Source: Paraburkholderia dinghuensis
GTDB lineage: Bacteria > Pseudomonadota > Gammaproteobacteria > Burkholderiales > Burkholderiaceae
Length of the DNA stretch: 64,000 nt
Direction of reading: 5' to 3'
NCBI RefSeq assembly: GCF_003837865.1
Contig: NZ_RQIS01000001.1
Coordinates: 124,001-188,000, forward strand
Notes under the pieces: model-generated
Told to the model about the DNA's origin: nothing
Databases searched by the model: none
The model's input: only the letters and a program-made list of their open reading frames with translations
In this document: one piece after another, positions 9,689 to 17,552 of the stretch
How the letters are laid out: the number at the start of each line of letters is the position of its first letter
Position numbering within the stretch: position 1 is the stretch's first letter
Program-made: the position numbers and the translations under genes

Positions 9689-10084
9689 TTACGCCTGCTC
9701 GACCGGAGCTGCTGCGCGGTCTTTCGACACCAGCTTTTCCTTGATACGAGCCTTCTTGCCCGACAGGTTGCGCAGGTAGTAGAGCTTCGCGCGACGAACG
9801 TCACCGCGACGCTTCACGACGATGCTGGCGAGCAGCGGCGAGTACGTCTGGAACGTACGCTCGACGCCTTCACCCGACGAGATCTTGCGCACGATGAACG
9901 ACGAGTTCAGACCGCGGTTACGCTTTGCGATCACGACACCTTCGTACGCCTGAACGCGCTTGCGGTTACCTTCAACCACGTTCACGTTGACGATCACCGT
10001 ATCGCCGGGGGCGAATTCGGGGATGGTCTTCTCGCCCAGCACGCGCTGGATTTCTTCCTGTTCAAGCTTTGCAATCAGGTTCAT
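9689..10084 (-). CDS. rplS: 50S ribosomal protein L19
   Basis: 131-residue L19, which sits at the 30S-50S interface near the decoding side. It shows the standard core: [14 protein letters not shown], then [19 protein letters not shown], the [25 protein letters not shown] block and the C-terminal [11 protein letters not shown]. The C-terminal tail ([12 protein letters not shown]) is slightly longer than in E. coli (115 aa). It is the last gene of the conserved rpsP-rimM-trmD-rplS operon, 163 bp after trmD, and is followed by a strong terminator. Confidence 0.97.
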   Translation of the reverse strand: MNLIAKLEQEEIQRVLGEKTIPEFAPGDTVIVNVNVVEGNRKRVQAYEGVVIAKRNRGLNSSFIVRKISSGEGVERTFQTYSPLLASIVVKRRGDVRRAKLYYLRNLSGKKARIKEKLVSKDRAAAPVEQA

Positions 10085-10247
10085 GGATTAACTCCTAAAG
10101 CCATCGTGTCGGCGTTCGTACCTGTGCTGAATTTCTCCAGCAACTACGGCCCCGATAGAGGATGGATTCACAACTGGCGCCGTTCACGCATGAAGCGGCA
10201 CCGCCTTTTGCGCCTCGCCGCGCGCCCGTTCGAAGCACGACGTAACG

Positions 10248-11015
10248 TCAGGCTTCGCTCGTACCCTTCGCGAGACTAGCAAGCCATGCCTCATCGGCAC
10301 GGCTCAACATCTTGCTCTTTCTGGCCCGCGCGATCAGATCGGGCCGCTTGTTCCACGTATTGCGCAGCGCCTCGCGACGGCGCCACTTCTCGATTTCCGC
10401 ATGATGGCCGCCGAGCAGCACATCGGGCACGCGCACGCCGTCGTATTCCTCGGGACGCGTGTAATGCGGACAGTCGAGCAGACCGTCGACGAAACTATCC
10501 TGCACGGCCGATTGCGCATCGTTCAACACGCCCGGCAACTGACGCACCACAGCGTCCATCAGTGCCATCGCCGGCAATTCGCCGCCCGACAGCACGAAGT
10601 CGCCGAGACTGACTTCCTCGTCCACGCAACGGTCCACCAGACGCTGGTCGATCGCTTCGTAACGACCGCACAGCAACACGAGACCGGGCTCCTGTGCGAA
10701 CTGCATCACGCGTTCGTGCGTGAGCGGCTTGCCTTGCGGCGACATCAGCAGCACGCGCGGAGCGGGCAAGCCCGCCTGCGTCTGCGCTGCCTTCGCTGCG
10801 CCGATCGCGTCTTCCAGCGGCCTCGCCAGCATCACCATGCCGGGGCCGCCGCCGTAAGGGCGGTCGTCGATCGTGCGGTAGTTGTCGGTTGTGAAATCTC
10901 GCGGATTCCACGTGCGCAGCGTGTAGCGCTGCTGCTTCGCCGCCCGGCTGGTGATACCCCAGTCGGTCAGCGCGCCGAACATCTCGGGAAAGAGCGTCAC
11001 GACATCGAACTGCAT
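10248..11015 (-). CDS. trmD: tRNA (guanine37-N1)-methyltransferase
   Basis: 255-residue TrmD, which methylates G37 of tRNAs with SAM and so prevents +1 frameshifting. The trefoil-knot SAM site is seen in YGGGPGM (residues 54-60), [12 protein letters not shown] (114-125) and [11 protein letters not shown] (136-146). I chose the ATG at 11015 because GGAGAGG lies a few bases upstream of it. An in-frame ATG four codons earlier would place that Shine-Dalgarno inside the gene. Third gene of the ribosomal operon, 54 bp after rimM. Confidence 0.96.
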   Translation of the reverse strand: MQFDVVTLFPEMFGALTDWGITSRAAKQQRYTLRTWNPRDFTTDNYRTIDDRPYGGGPGMVMLARPLEDAIGAAKAAQTQAGLPAPRVLLMSPQGKPLTHERVMQFAQEPGLVLLCGRYEAIDQRLVDRCVDEEVSLGDFVLSGGELPAMALMDAVVRQLPGVLNDAQSAVQDSFVDGLLDCPHYTRPEEYDGVRVPDVLLGGHHAEIEKWRRREALRNTWNKRPDLIARARKSKMLSRADEAWLASLAKGTSEA

Positions 11016-11069
11016 CGCCCTCTCCATTCTGTAAAACGTGAAAACGCGCTCAGTACCGTGAACATGCGC

Positions 11070-11798
11070 TCAGTAGTCGGCTTCCCAGTCGACGACGATG
11101 CGCTTCGCCGCCAGGTCCACCGTCTTGACGAAAACGCCGACGAACGGGATCAGCCGCTCGCCGGTGGTCGGCTTGCCGTCCTTGTCCGTCGACGGATACT
11201 CAACGCGCAACACCGACTGCGCGCCGTTATCGATCAGGTCGGCGACCTTGCCGAGTTCGACGCCCGCCTCATTGGCGACGTCGAGCCCCATCAGGTCGAC
11301 CCAGTAATATTCGTCAGCCGCGGGAGCCGGGAATTCGGCGCGGCTCACGTAAATGCGGGAACCGCGCAGGAGCAAAGCCGCGTCGCGGTCGTCTACACCG
11401 GCCAGTTGTCCGACGACGCTGTCGCCGTGCACCTTCGCGGCGAGCCGCACCGACGACTGGCGCCCGTGGCCCTTGACGAGCCACCAGCGTTTCGCCGAGA
11501 GCAACGCACCACCGCCCTGAGCGTGCGGCGCGACTTTCACCCAACCCTTGAGACCATAGGCGTCGATCACGGCGCCAACTTCGACCGCATCTGCGGGAAA
11601 GCTCACCTCGGTTTCGGGGCGCAGGCTTTCGGCCGCGGCCGCTTTATTCGTTGCGGTCGCCGCGCCTGCCGCGCTCGCGCGCGCAGGCTTGCGCACGAAA
11701 GCACCGAAGGAAGGAACAGCGGACGGCGCGGCACCGTCAGCCGCACCCTTGCGCGGCTTGCTGGCCGCCGGGGCGTCCGCTTTTGCGTCGTCATGCAT
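11070..11798 (-). CDS. rimM: Ribosome maturation factor RimM with N-terminal low-complexity extension
   Basis: 242-residue RimM, a 30S assembly factor that binds ribosomal protein S19. The RimM core starts around residue 71 ([18 protein letters not shown]) and ends with the PRC-barrel half ([12 protein letters not shown] ... [27 protein letters not shown]). The first 70 residues are Ala/Lys/Pro-rich and predicted to be disordered. They are absent from E. coli RimM (about 180 aa). The ATG at 11798 is the longest sensible start, and the conserved core has no good in-frame start nearer to it. Second gene of the operon. Confidence 0.93.
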   Translation of the reverse strand: MHDDAKADAPAASKPRKGAADGAAPSAVPSFGAFVRKPARASAAGAATATNKAAAAESLRPETEVSFPADAVEVGAVIDAYGLKGWVKVAPHAQGGGALLSAKRWWLVKGHGRQSSVRLAAKVHGDSVVGQLAGVDDRDAALLLRGSRIYVSRAEFPAPAADEYYWVDLMGLDVANEAGVELGKVADLIDNGAQSVLRVEYPSTDKDGKPTTGERLIPFVGVFVKTVDLAAKRIVVDWEADY

Positions 11799-11935
11799 CG
11801 GCGAACCTCGCAGCCAGCTTATGCTTCACAGCTCTTGCTTCAATCACGCCGCCAAAGGGACACGCATACGCGGCTCATGCTGCGCGCACGCGGGCCAACC
11901 TGGCGACGAAAATCGACGAAAGGGACAACCACTGC

Positions 11936-12190
11936 TTACGCAGCAGCCGTAGCCTTTTGCGATTCCTTCACGAGACGCTCGACGGCCGGCGACAGTTGTG
12001 CGCCAACGCCTTGCCAGTACGTCACGCGATCTTGCGCGATACGCAGCGTTTCACCCTTGGTCGCGACCGGGTTGTAGAAGCCCACGCGTTCGATGAAACG
12101 GCCGTCGCGACGGTTGCGCGAATCGGTTGCGACGATGTTGTAGAACGGGCGCTTCTTCGAGCCGCCGCGTGCCAGACGGATGATGACCAT
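11936..12190 (-). CDS. rpsP: 30S ribosomal protein S16
   Basis: 84-residue S16, an early-intermediate 30S assembly protein. [20 protein letters not shown] is the classic N-terminus, followed by [13 protein letters not shown]. The ATG at 12190 is preceded by AAGGA at good spacing. First gene of the rpsP-rimM-trmD-rplS operon. The promoter must lie in the roughly 130 bp upstream, shared divergently with the sorbosone-dehydrogenase-like gene. Confidence 0.97.
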   Translation of the reverse strand: MVIIRLARGGSKKRPFYNIVATDSRNRRDGRFIERVGFYNPVATKGETLRIAQDRVTYWQGVGAQLSPAVERLVKESQKATAAA

Positions 12191-12319
12191 ACTAGAATCC
12201 TTGAAAACCGGAGAGTTTGGAACCGTTCGGAACCACTGAAACACGCGATTATAGCCCGAAACCGAAGCCATAACAAACACTTAACTGGGAACCCGGAAGG
12301 ACCCAGGAGGAAAAGCGCG

Positions 12320-13627
12320 ATGAATGGCGATCGATCCCCGGCCCGCGGCCGGTCCGGGCAGGTTCCCTCTGCGCTGCAGCGGCCATTTGAACGGGTGCGC
12401 GAGCGGCTGCGGGGCATCATAGGCGCGTGGCCCTGTGATCGATCCCCGTATTCGACGCACGTCGGCCTCGCTAGCGGGGGCTTTCGCGCGTCTCGCCCCG
12501 ATATTCTGACATGTGGCGCGCGCCTTGCCGCCCGCACCCTCGCCCTTCTCGCGCTCGCGGTTCCGGTCGCCCGGGCAGCGCTGCCCATCGAGCGCATCCA
12601 GTTGCCGCCCGGCTTCCACATCGAAGTGCTTTCGGACGACGTTCCGGCAGCCCGCGAAATGACGCTATCGCCTAGAGGCATCCTCTATGTGGGGAGCCTG
12701 GACGGTCATGTCTACGCCCTCGAACTGCGGGATGGCAAGCTCATGCGGCGCCGTGTGATCGCTTCGGGGCTGGAGATGCCGGTGGGTGTCGCGTGGCACG
12801 ACGGCGCACTCTACGTCTCGGCCGTTTCGTCGATCCTGCGCTTCGACGCGATCGACTCCCATCTCGACGATCCGCCGAAACCCGTCGTCGTGACCAACTC
12901 GCTGCCCGCCGAGCGCCACCACGGATGGAAATTCATCGCGTTCGGGCCGGATGGCAAGCTCTACGTGCCGCAAGGTGCGCCCTGCAACGTGTGCCTTCCG
13001 TCGAGCGACCCGCAACGTACGCGCTACGCCATGATCGGCCGCATGGATCCGGACGGCAGCCACTACGAGACGATCGCGCGCGGCGTGCGCAACACCGTGG
13101 GTTTCGCGTGGCATCCGCAGACGCACGAGTTGTGGTTCACCGACAACGGCCGCGACATGCTGGGCGACGATATCCCCGATGACAAGCTCAACCGCCTCGC
13201 GCGCGTCGGGCTCGATTTCGGCTTCCCGTACTGTCACGGCGGCGACGTCGCGGATCCCGAGTTTGGCGCGGGCCATCCGTGCAGCGGCTTCACGCCGCCA
13301 GTCGCGAAGCTGGGTGCGCATGTCGCTTCGCTCGGCATGCGGTTCTACGCGGGCGCGATGTTCCCGCCCGAGTATCGGGACAGCATTTTCATCGCTGAGC
13401 ACGGCTCGTGGAACCGCAGCAAGAAGGTTGGCTACCGCGTCGTCAGGATCACGGCGAATGCCGACGGGACGAACGCGCATCAGGAAGTGTTCGCGCAAGG
13501 CTGGCTCAACCCCGACGAAACCGAATGGGGCCGCCCCGACGATGTACAGCCGTTACCCGACGGCTCGCTCCTCATCAGCGACGATTACGCAGGCGCGATC
13601 TATCGCGTGACCTGGACCAAACCGTAA
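12320..13627 (+). CDS. Secreted PQQ-type sugar (sorbosone) dehydrogenase-like beta-propeller protein
   Basis: 435-residue protein of the glucose/sorbosone dehydrogenase family (GSDH), a six-bladed beta-propeller that in characterised members oxidises sugars with PQQ in the periplasm. Seen: a hydrophobic Ala/Leu-rich signal-like segment at residues 68-86 (TLALLALAVPVARA), propeller blades with GILYVGSLDGHVY and WHPQTHELWFTDNGRDMLGD, HGSWNRSKKVGYRV, and a CNVC pair. The start is odd. A perfect AGGAGG (12305-12310) points to the ATG at 12320, yet that places about 65 residues before the signal segment. No in-frame ATG is closer (a GTG lies at 12395). Function as a true dehydrogenase is not proven. 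Confidence 0.8.
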   Translation: MNGDRSPARGRSGQVPSALQRPFERVRERLRGIIGAWPCDRSPYSTHVGLASGGFRASRPDILTCGARLAARTLALLALAVPVARAALPIERIQLPPGFHIEVLSDDVPAAREMTLSPRGILYVGSLDGHVYALELRDGKLMRRRVIASGLEMPVGVAWHDGALYVSAVSSILRFDAIDSHLDDPPKPVVVTNSLPAERHHGWKFIAFGPDGKLYVPQGAPCNVCLPSSDPQRTRYAMIGRMDPDGSHYETIARGVRNTVGFAWHPQTHELWFTDNGRDMLGDDIPDDKLNRLARVGLDFGFPYCHGGDVADPEFGAGHPCSGFTPPVAKLGAHVASLGMRFYAGAMFPPEYRDSIFIAEHGSWNRSKKVGYRVVRITANADGTNAHQEVFAQGWLNPDETEWGRPDDVQPLPDGSLLISDDYAGAIYRVTWTKP

Positions 13628-13750
13628 GCGGCATCCTTCGCCCCTCGCCGCTCCCTCAACCCTGAACGTGCGCCACTGCTGACGCACGCGGTCGGGACGT
13701 ACAATGCCCGACGGTCACCGCCCTTGCGTTGTCAACGAATCCGCCCGCCC

Positions 13751-14215
13751 ATGTCCAACGAAAATAATCCCGCGCGTTTCCGCTCCAAAACGCTGACCGC
13801 CGCGCTCGCGTTCTTTCTCGGCAGCCTCGGCGCACACCGTTTCTATCTCTATGGCCCGCGCGACGTCTGGGGCTGGGTACACGTGATTGGCACGCTCGTC
13901 GGCATCCCCGGCGTCATGCTGCTCGTCGCCACCGAACGCGCCTCGATCCCAGGCTGGGTGCTCGCGGTGATCGGCGCCGTGTCCGTGCTCGTGGCTTTTC
14001 TGGCGGCGATCGTCTACGGCCTGCGGCCCGACGCAAAGTGGGACGCTCAATTCAATGCCCAGGCTGGCCGCCAGAGCCGCTCCGGTTGGGCTGTCATTTT
14101 CGTCGTGATCTTCTCGCTGCTGATCGGCGCGTTCCTTCTGATGACGGGCCTCGCCCTCGCATTCCAGACGTATTTCGAATCGCAAGTCGAAGCGGCGAAG
14201 GCGCTATCGCAGTAA
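13751..14215 (+). CDS. TM2 domain-containing membrane protein
   Basis: 154-residue inner-membrane protein. The N-terminal half is a TM2 domain: SKTLTAALAFFLGSLGAHRFYL followed by a GWVHVIGT loop and a second helix. Two further hydrophobic segments lie near residues 58-85 and 113-137. TM2 proteins have no established common function. The ATG at 13751 starts the family-typical charged lead. The gene stops 16 bp from the convergent radical SAM gene. Confidence 0.82.
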   Translation: MSNENNPARFRSKTLTAALAFFLGSLGAHRFYLYGPRDVWGWVHVIGTLVGIPGVMLLVATERASIPGWVLAVIGAVSVLVAFLAAIVYGLRPDAKWDAQFNAQAGRQSRSGWAVIFVVIFSLLIGAFLLMTGLALAFQTYFESQVEAAKALSQ

Positions 14216-14231
14216 CGCGCGTGACCACTAG

Positions 14232-15374
14232 CTAGAAAAGATCGAGCTGCGGTTTCTCACGCGCGACCTTCGCGCCGACGAACGCCGACATGTCGAGGAT
14301 GCCTTGTGGCCGGGCGTCCAGCCCGAGGCGCTTCACGGCCTGCTGGAAGCGCTGCTTGAGCAGGTCGGCCCAAAGGCCCGTGCCTTTCATGCGCTGCGAA
14401 AACGACGCGTCATAGTCCTTGCCGCCGCGCATGTCGCGCACGCGGCTCATCACGCGGTCCGCGCGCTGCGGAAAATGCGCTGCAAGCCACTGACGGAACA
14501 ACGGTGCCACCTCCCACGGCAGACGCAGCACGATGTAGCTCGCGCTCGTCGCCCCCGCCTCGGCACAGGCTTCGAGCACGCGTTCCATGTCCGGCTCGGT
14601 GACGAACGGAATCACCGGCGCAATGCTCACGCCGACCGGAATGCCCGCCTGCGCAAGCGTGCGTATCGTGCGCAGACGCCGCGAAGGTGTCGCCGCGCGA
14701 GGCTCCAGTGTGCGGGCGATATCGGCATCGAGCGTCGTAATGGTGATCGCCGCCATGAACTGCTGACGCTGCGCCATCGGTACGAGCAAGTCGAGGTCGC
14801 GCTCGATCAGCGACGATTTCGTGATAGCCGCAAACGGATGCTGCCGCTCGGCCAGCACTTCGATCACGCCACGTGTGAGACGCAAGTCACGATCGACGGG
14901 CTGCCATGCGTCGGTGTTGACACCCAGCGCGATCGGCTCGGGCTCGTAGGCGGGCTTCGACAGCTCGCGCGTGAGCAGTTCCGGTGCGTTGACCTTCGCG
15001 TAAATGCGGCTTTCGAAATCGAGTCCCGGCGACAGCCCCAGATAGCTGTGCGTGGGCCGCGCAAAGCAGTAAATACAACCATGCTCGCAGCCGCGATAGG
15101 GATTCAGCGACACACTGAACGGAATGTCCGGTGACTGGTTGCGCGTGAGGATGCTCTTCGCGCGCTCTTCGAAAACCTGCGTGCGCAGCGCGGGCGCGCC
15201 GCCCTCCTCCTCGCCGGGTAGCTGCTGCCAGCCGTCGTCGAAGGCCTCGCGCTGGTCCACTTCGTACCGCCCTTGCAGATTCGTGACAGCCCCTCGCCCC
15301 TTTCTGGGTTCAGGTGGCATGACGGTCTGCCAGGTGTCGGAATCGTGGTGCGGTACGCGATCGGAGTCGTTCAC
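14232..15374 (-). CDS. PA0069-family radical SAM protein, probably SOS-induced
   Basis: About 380-residue radical SAM protein related to spore photoproduct lyase-like enzymes. The [4Fe-4S] motif is GCEHGCIYC (Cys96, Cys100, Cys103 from the GTG start). The family also shows PEPRKGRGAVTNLQGRYE near the N-terminus and SIAPVIPFVTEPDMERVL in the barrel. The reaction is unknown. DNA-damage repair is an inference from the LexA box directly upstream and from memory that the P. aeruginosa homologue PA0069 belongs to the LexA regulon. Start uncertain: TTG 15386 falls in the terminator T-run, GTG 15374 is chosen, and ATG 15320 is also plausible. None has a good ribosome-binding site. Confidence 0.88.
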   Translation of the reverse strand: MNDSDRVPHHDSDTWQTVMPPEPRKGRGAVTNLQGRYEVDQREAFDDGWQQLPGEEEGGAPALRTQVFEERAKSILTRNQSPDIPFSVSLNPYRGCEHGCIYCFARPTHSYLGLSPGLDFESRIYAKVNAPELLTRELSKPAYEPEPIALGVNTDAWQPVDRDLRLTRGVIEVLAERQHPFAAITKSSLIERDLDLLVPMAQRQQFMAAITITTLDADIARTLEPRAATPSRRLRTIRTLAQAGIPVGVSIAPVIPFVTEPDMERVLEACAEAGATSASYIVLRLPWEVAPLFRQWLAAHFPQRADRVMSRVRDMRGGKDYDASFSQRMKGTGLWADLLKQRFQQAVKRLGLDARPQGILDMSAFVGAKVAREKPQLDLF

Positions 15375-15384
15375 GGGAGCATGC

Positions 15385-15431
15385 AAAAAAGCGCGTTGAT
15401 ACTGTATAAATATACAGTATCAACGCGCTTT
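15385..15431 (-). terminator. Probable intrinsic terminator of the Lrp-type gene, containing the LexA operator
   Basis: On the minus strand a 21-bp stem (arms 15388-15408 and 15411-15431) is interrupted only by the central A-A pair and is followed at once by six T. That is the form of a strong Rho-independent terminator for the regulator gene that ends at 15505. The same DNA holds the SOS box and promoter of the next gene. Confidence 0.65.
15400..15419. promoter_or_regulatory. LexA (SOS) box upstream of the radical SAM gene
   Basis: TACTGTATAAATATACAGTA matches the E. coli-type LexA consensus CTGT-N8-ACAG completely, including the flanking TA...TA and the AT-rich core. It overlaps the -10 of the predicted promoter, the usual position for repression by LexA. 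The match is by eye. Confidence 0.88.
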
Positions 15432-15436
15432 GTCGA
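15409..15436 (-). promoter_or_regulatory. Predicted sigma-70 promoter of the radical SAM gene
   Basis: On the minus strand TCGACA (15436-15431) and TATATT (15414-15409) are separated by 16 nt, each one mismatch from consensus. Initiation would fall near 15402, inside the LexA box. Confidence 0.55.
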
Positions 15437-15504
15437 GCCCGAAAAATGGGGACTTCTCGCTCTTCTTCGGTCCTCTATGTGCCTCTACGACTGACTGCGT
15501 GCCC

Positions 15505-15993
15505 TCACTCGCCGACGGCAATCGTCAGCGTCTCCTTGATCTCTTCCATCACGACGTAGCTCTTCGACTGCACGGCGCCCGGCAACTGCAGCAGGATATC
15601 GCCGAGCAGTTTGCGGTAGTCGGCCATCTCGCCGATGCGCGCCTTGATCAGATAGTCGAAGTCGCCCGAGACCAGATGGCATTCGAGCACCTCGGGAATC
15701 TTCTGCACCTCGCGGCGGAACTGATCGAACATGTTGCCGCTCTTGTGGTCGAGCGTGATCTCGACGAACACCAGCAGCGCGGCCCCGAGCACCGAAGGAT
15801 TCACACGCGCGTAGTAGCCCGTGATGACGCCGTCCCGCTCCATGCGCTTGACCCGTTCGATGCACGGCGTGACCGAGAGTCCGACCTGCTCGGCGAGGTC
15901 CTTCATCGCCATGCGCCCGTCCTCCTGAAGCAGCTTGAGGATGCGGTGATCGAGCCGGTCGAGTGCGCGGACCGGCTGGCGCTGCGTTCTCAT
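15505..15993 (-). CDS. Lrp/AsnC family transcriptional regulator
   Basis: 162-residue Lrp/AsnC regulator. The N-terminal HTH is seen in LDRLDHRILKLLQEDGRMAMKDLAEQVGLS and the C-terminal RAM (ligand-binding) domain from about residue 70, with the GDFDYLIKARIGEM segment. It is divergent from dadA across 182 bp of AT-rich DNA. By analogy with DadR/Lrp control of dad genes, it probably senses alanine or another amino acid and regulates dadA. ATG 15993 is preceded by AGGAAAA. A longer in-frame extension to 16158 is rejected because it runs through the promoter region and is not Lrp-like. Confidence 0.92.
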   Translation of the reverse strand: MRTQRQPVRALDRLDHRILKLLQEDGRMAMKDLAEQVGLSVTPCIERVKRMERDGVITGYYARVNPSVLGAALLVFVEITLDHKSGNMFDQFRREVQKIPEVLECHLVSGDFDYLIKARIGEMADYRKLLGDILLQLPGAVQSKSYVVMEEIKETLTIAVGE

Positions 15994-16175
15994 GTTTTTT
16001 TCCTGAATATTTGAAAAATACAATAACAAAATCTGGACATATAACAATAGCATAGCTGCAAATACTGGCCACTCCGTGTTGACCTCATTTTTCCGCTGTT
16101 TGACGGGGCTCGCGGGGTAGCGTCCGGGATTGCATCCCGGGTTTGCATCAACCACCAATAAATATTGGAGCAGCT
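15994..16175. promoter_or_regulatory. Divergent regulator/dadA control region with two small inverted repeats
   Basis: AT-rich intergenic DNA that is unusual for this GC-rich chromosome. Two dyads stand out: CCGGGAT-TGC-ATCCCGG (16124-16140) and CCAATA-AA-TATTGG (16155-16168). The second abuts the GGAG ribosome-binding site of dadA, so a bound regulator or an RNA hairpin there could block initiation. Lrp-type binding is an inference. Confidence 0.5.
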
Positions 16176-17462
16176 ATGCGAGTCGTCGTGTTGGGCAGTG
16201 GTGTGGTCGGCGTGGCGAGTGCCTGGTACCTCGCTCGCGCGGGTCACGAAGTAACGGTCATCGACCGCGAAGCCGGCCCCGCGCTCGAAACCAGCTTTGC
16301 CAACGCGGGCCAGATCTCGCCAGGCTATGCCGCCCCGTGGGCCGCGCCGGGCATCCCGCTCAAGGCGATCAAGTGGATGTTCCAGAAGCACGCGCCGCTG
16401 GCGATCCGTCTCGACGGCACGAAGTTCCAGTTGCAGTGGATGTGGCAAATGCTGCAGAACTGCTCCGCCGAACGCTATGCGATCAACAAAGGCCGCATGG
16501 TGCGCCTCGCCGAATACAGCCGCGACTGCCTGCAGGCGCTGCGCGCCGACACGGGCATCCAATACGAAGGTCGCACGGGCGGCACGCTCCAGGTGTTCCG
16601 CACGCAGCAGCAATTCGATGGCGCGGCGAAGGACATCGCAGTGCTCGAGGACGCGAACGTCCCCTACGAACTGCTCAGCCCCGCCGAACTCGCGCGCGCC
16701 GAACCGGCGCTCGCCGCAGTCACGCACAAGCTGACGGGCGGCCTGCGTCTGCCCGGCGACGAAACCGGCGACTGCCAGATGTTCACCACGCGCCTCGCCG
16801 CGATGGCCGAGGAGCTTGGCGTCAAGTTTCGCTACAACACGCCGATCGACGGGCTCGCCGTGTCGGGCGACCGCATCTCCGGCGTGCATTGCGGCAGCGA
16901 ACTCGTGCGTGCAGACGCCTACGTGGTCGCGCTCGGCTCGTACTCGACGAAGATGCTCGCGGACGTCGTGAAGATCCCCGTGTATCCGCTCAAGGGCTAC
17001 TCGATCACCGCGCCGATCGTGAACGCGGACGCAGCGCCCGTCTCGACCGTGCTCGACGAAACCTACAAGATCGCGATCACGCGTTTCGACGATCGCATCC
17101 GCGTGGGCGGCATGGCCGAGGTGGCAGGCTTCGACCTTAACCTGCGCGACGCGCGTCGCGAGACGCTGGAAATGTGCGTGAACGACCTGTTCCCGGGCGG
17201 CGGTGATACGACCCAGGCCACCTTCTGGACCGGCCTGCGCCCGATGACGCCGGACGGCACGCCCGTGGTCGGCCGCACGCCGATGTCGAACCTGTTCCTG
17301 AACACGGGCCACGGCACGCTCGGATGGACGATGTCGTGCGGCTCTGGCCAGGTGCTCGCCGATCTCATCTCGGGCAAGCAGCCCGCGATCAAGGCCGATG
17401 ATCTCTCTGTGCACCGCTACCTCGGCGACACCCAAGGCACGCCTCGCCCGGCTTACGCGTAA
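16176..17462 (+). CDS. dadA: D-amino acid dehydrogenase
   Basis: 428-residue FAD-dependent DadA, which oxidises D-alanine and other D-amino acids to keto acids and feeds electrons to the respiratory chain at the inner membrane. The N-terminal dinucleotide fold [20 protein letters not shown] and the [20 protein letters not shown] block are diagnostic. [21 protein letters not shown] near the C-terminus is the FAD-closing motif. The ATG at 16176 is chosen over an upstream in-frame ATG at 16143 because it starts the fold directly behind GGAG. Likely controlled by the divergent Lrp-type regulator. Confidence 0.96.
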   Translation: MRVVVLGSGVVGVASAWYLARAGHEVTVIDREAGPALETSFANAGQISPGYAAPWAAPGIPLKAIKWMFQKHAPLAIRLDGTKFQLQWMWQMLQNCSAERYAINKGRMVRLAEYSRDCLQALRADTGIQYEGRTGGTLQVFRTQQQFDGAAKDIAVLEDANVPYELLSPAELARAEPALAAVTHKLTGGLRLPGDETGDCQMFTTRLAAMAEELGVKFRYNTPIDGLAVSGDRISGVHCGSELVRADAYVVALGSYSTKMLADVVKIPVYPLKGYSITAPIVNADAAPVSTVLDETYKIAITRFDDRIRVGGMAEVAGFDLNLRDARRETLEMCVNDLFPGGGDTTQATFWTGLRPMTPDGTPVVGRTPMSNLFLNTGHGTLGWTMSCGSGQVLADLISGKQPAIKADDLSVHRYLGDTQGTPRPAYA

Positions 17463-17500
17463 CACGGCCATTACGTGCCACTTGCGGCACGTCGGAAGCG

Positions 17501-17526
17501 AAATCGGCACCCTCGGGTGCCGATTT
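17501..17526. terminator. Bidirectional intrinsic terminator after dadA
   Basis: 12-bp perfect inverted repeat (AAATCGGCACCC / GGGTGCCGATTT) with a 2-nt apparent loop that opens to about 4 nt, between the convergent dadA and acyl-CoA dehydrogenase genes. Confidence 0.85.
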
Positions 17527-17552
17527 TCATTTCTGCGTTCGTGGGACGCGCA

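Noticed and set aside
12332..12449. 12-base direct repeat GATCGATCCCCG about 100 bp apart in the dehydrogenase-like gene
   Set aside because: Short and within coding sequence; no other feature of a mobile element.
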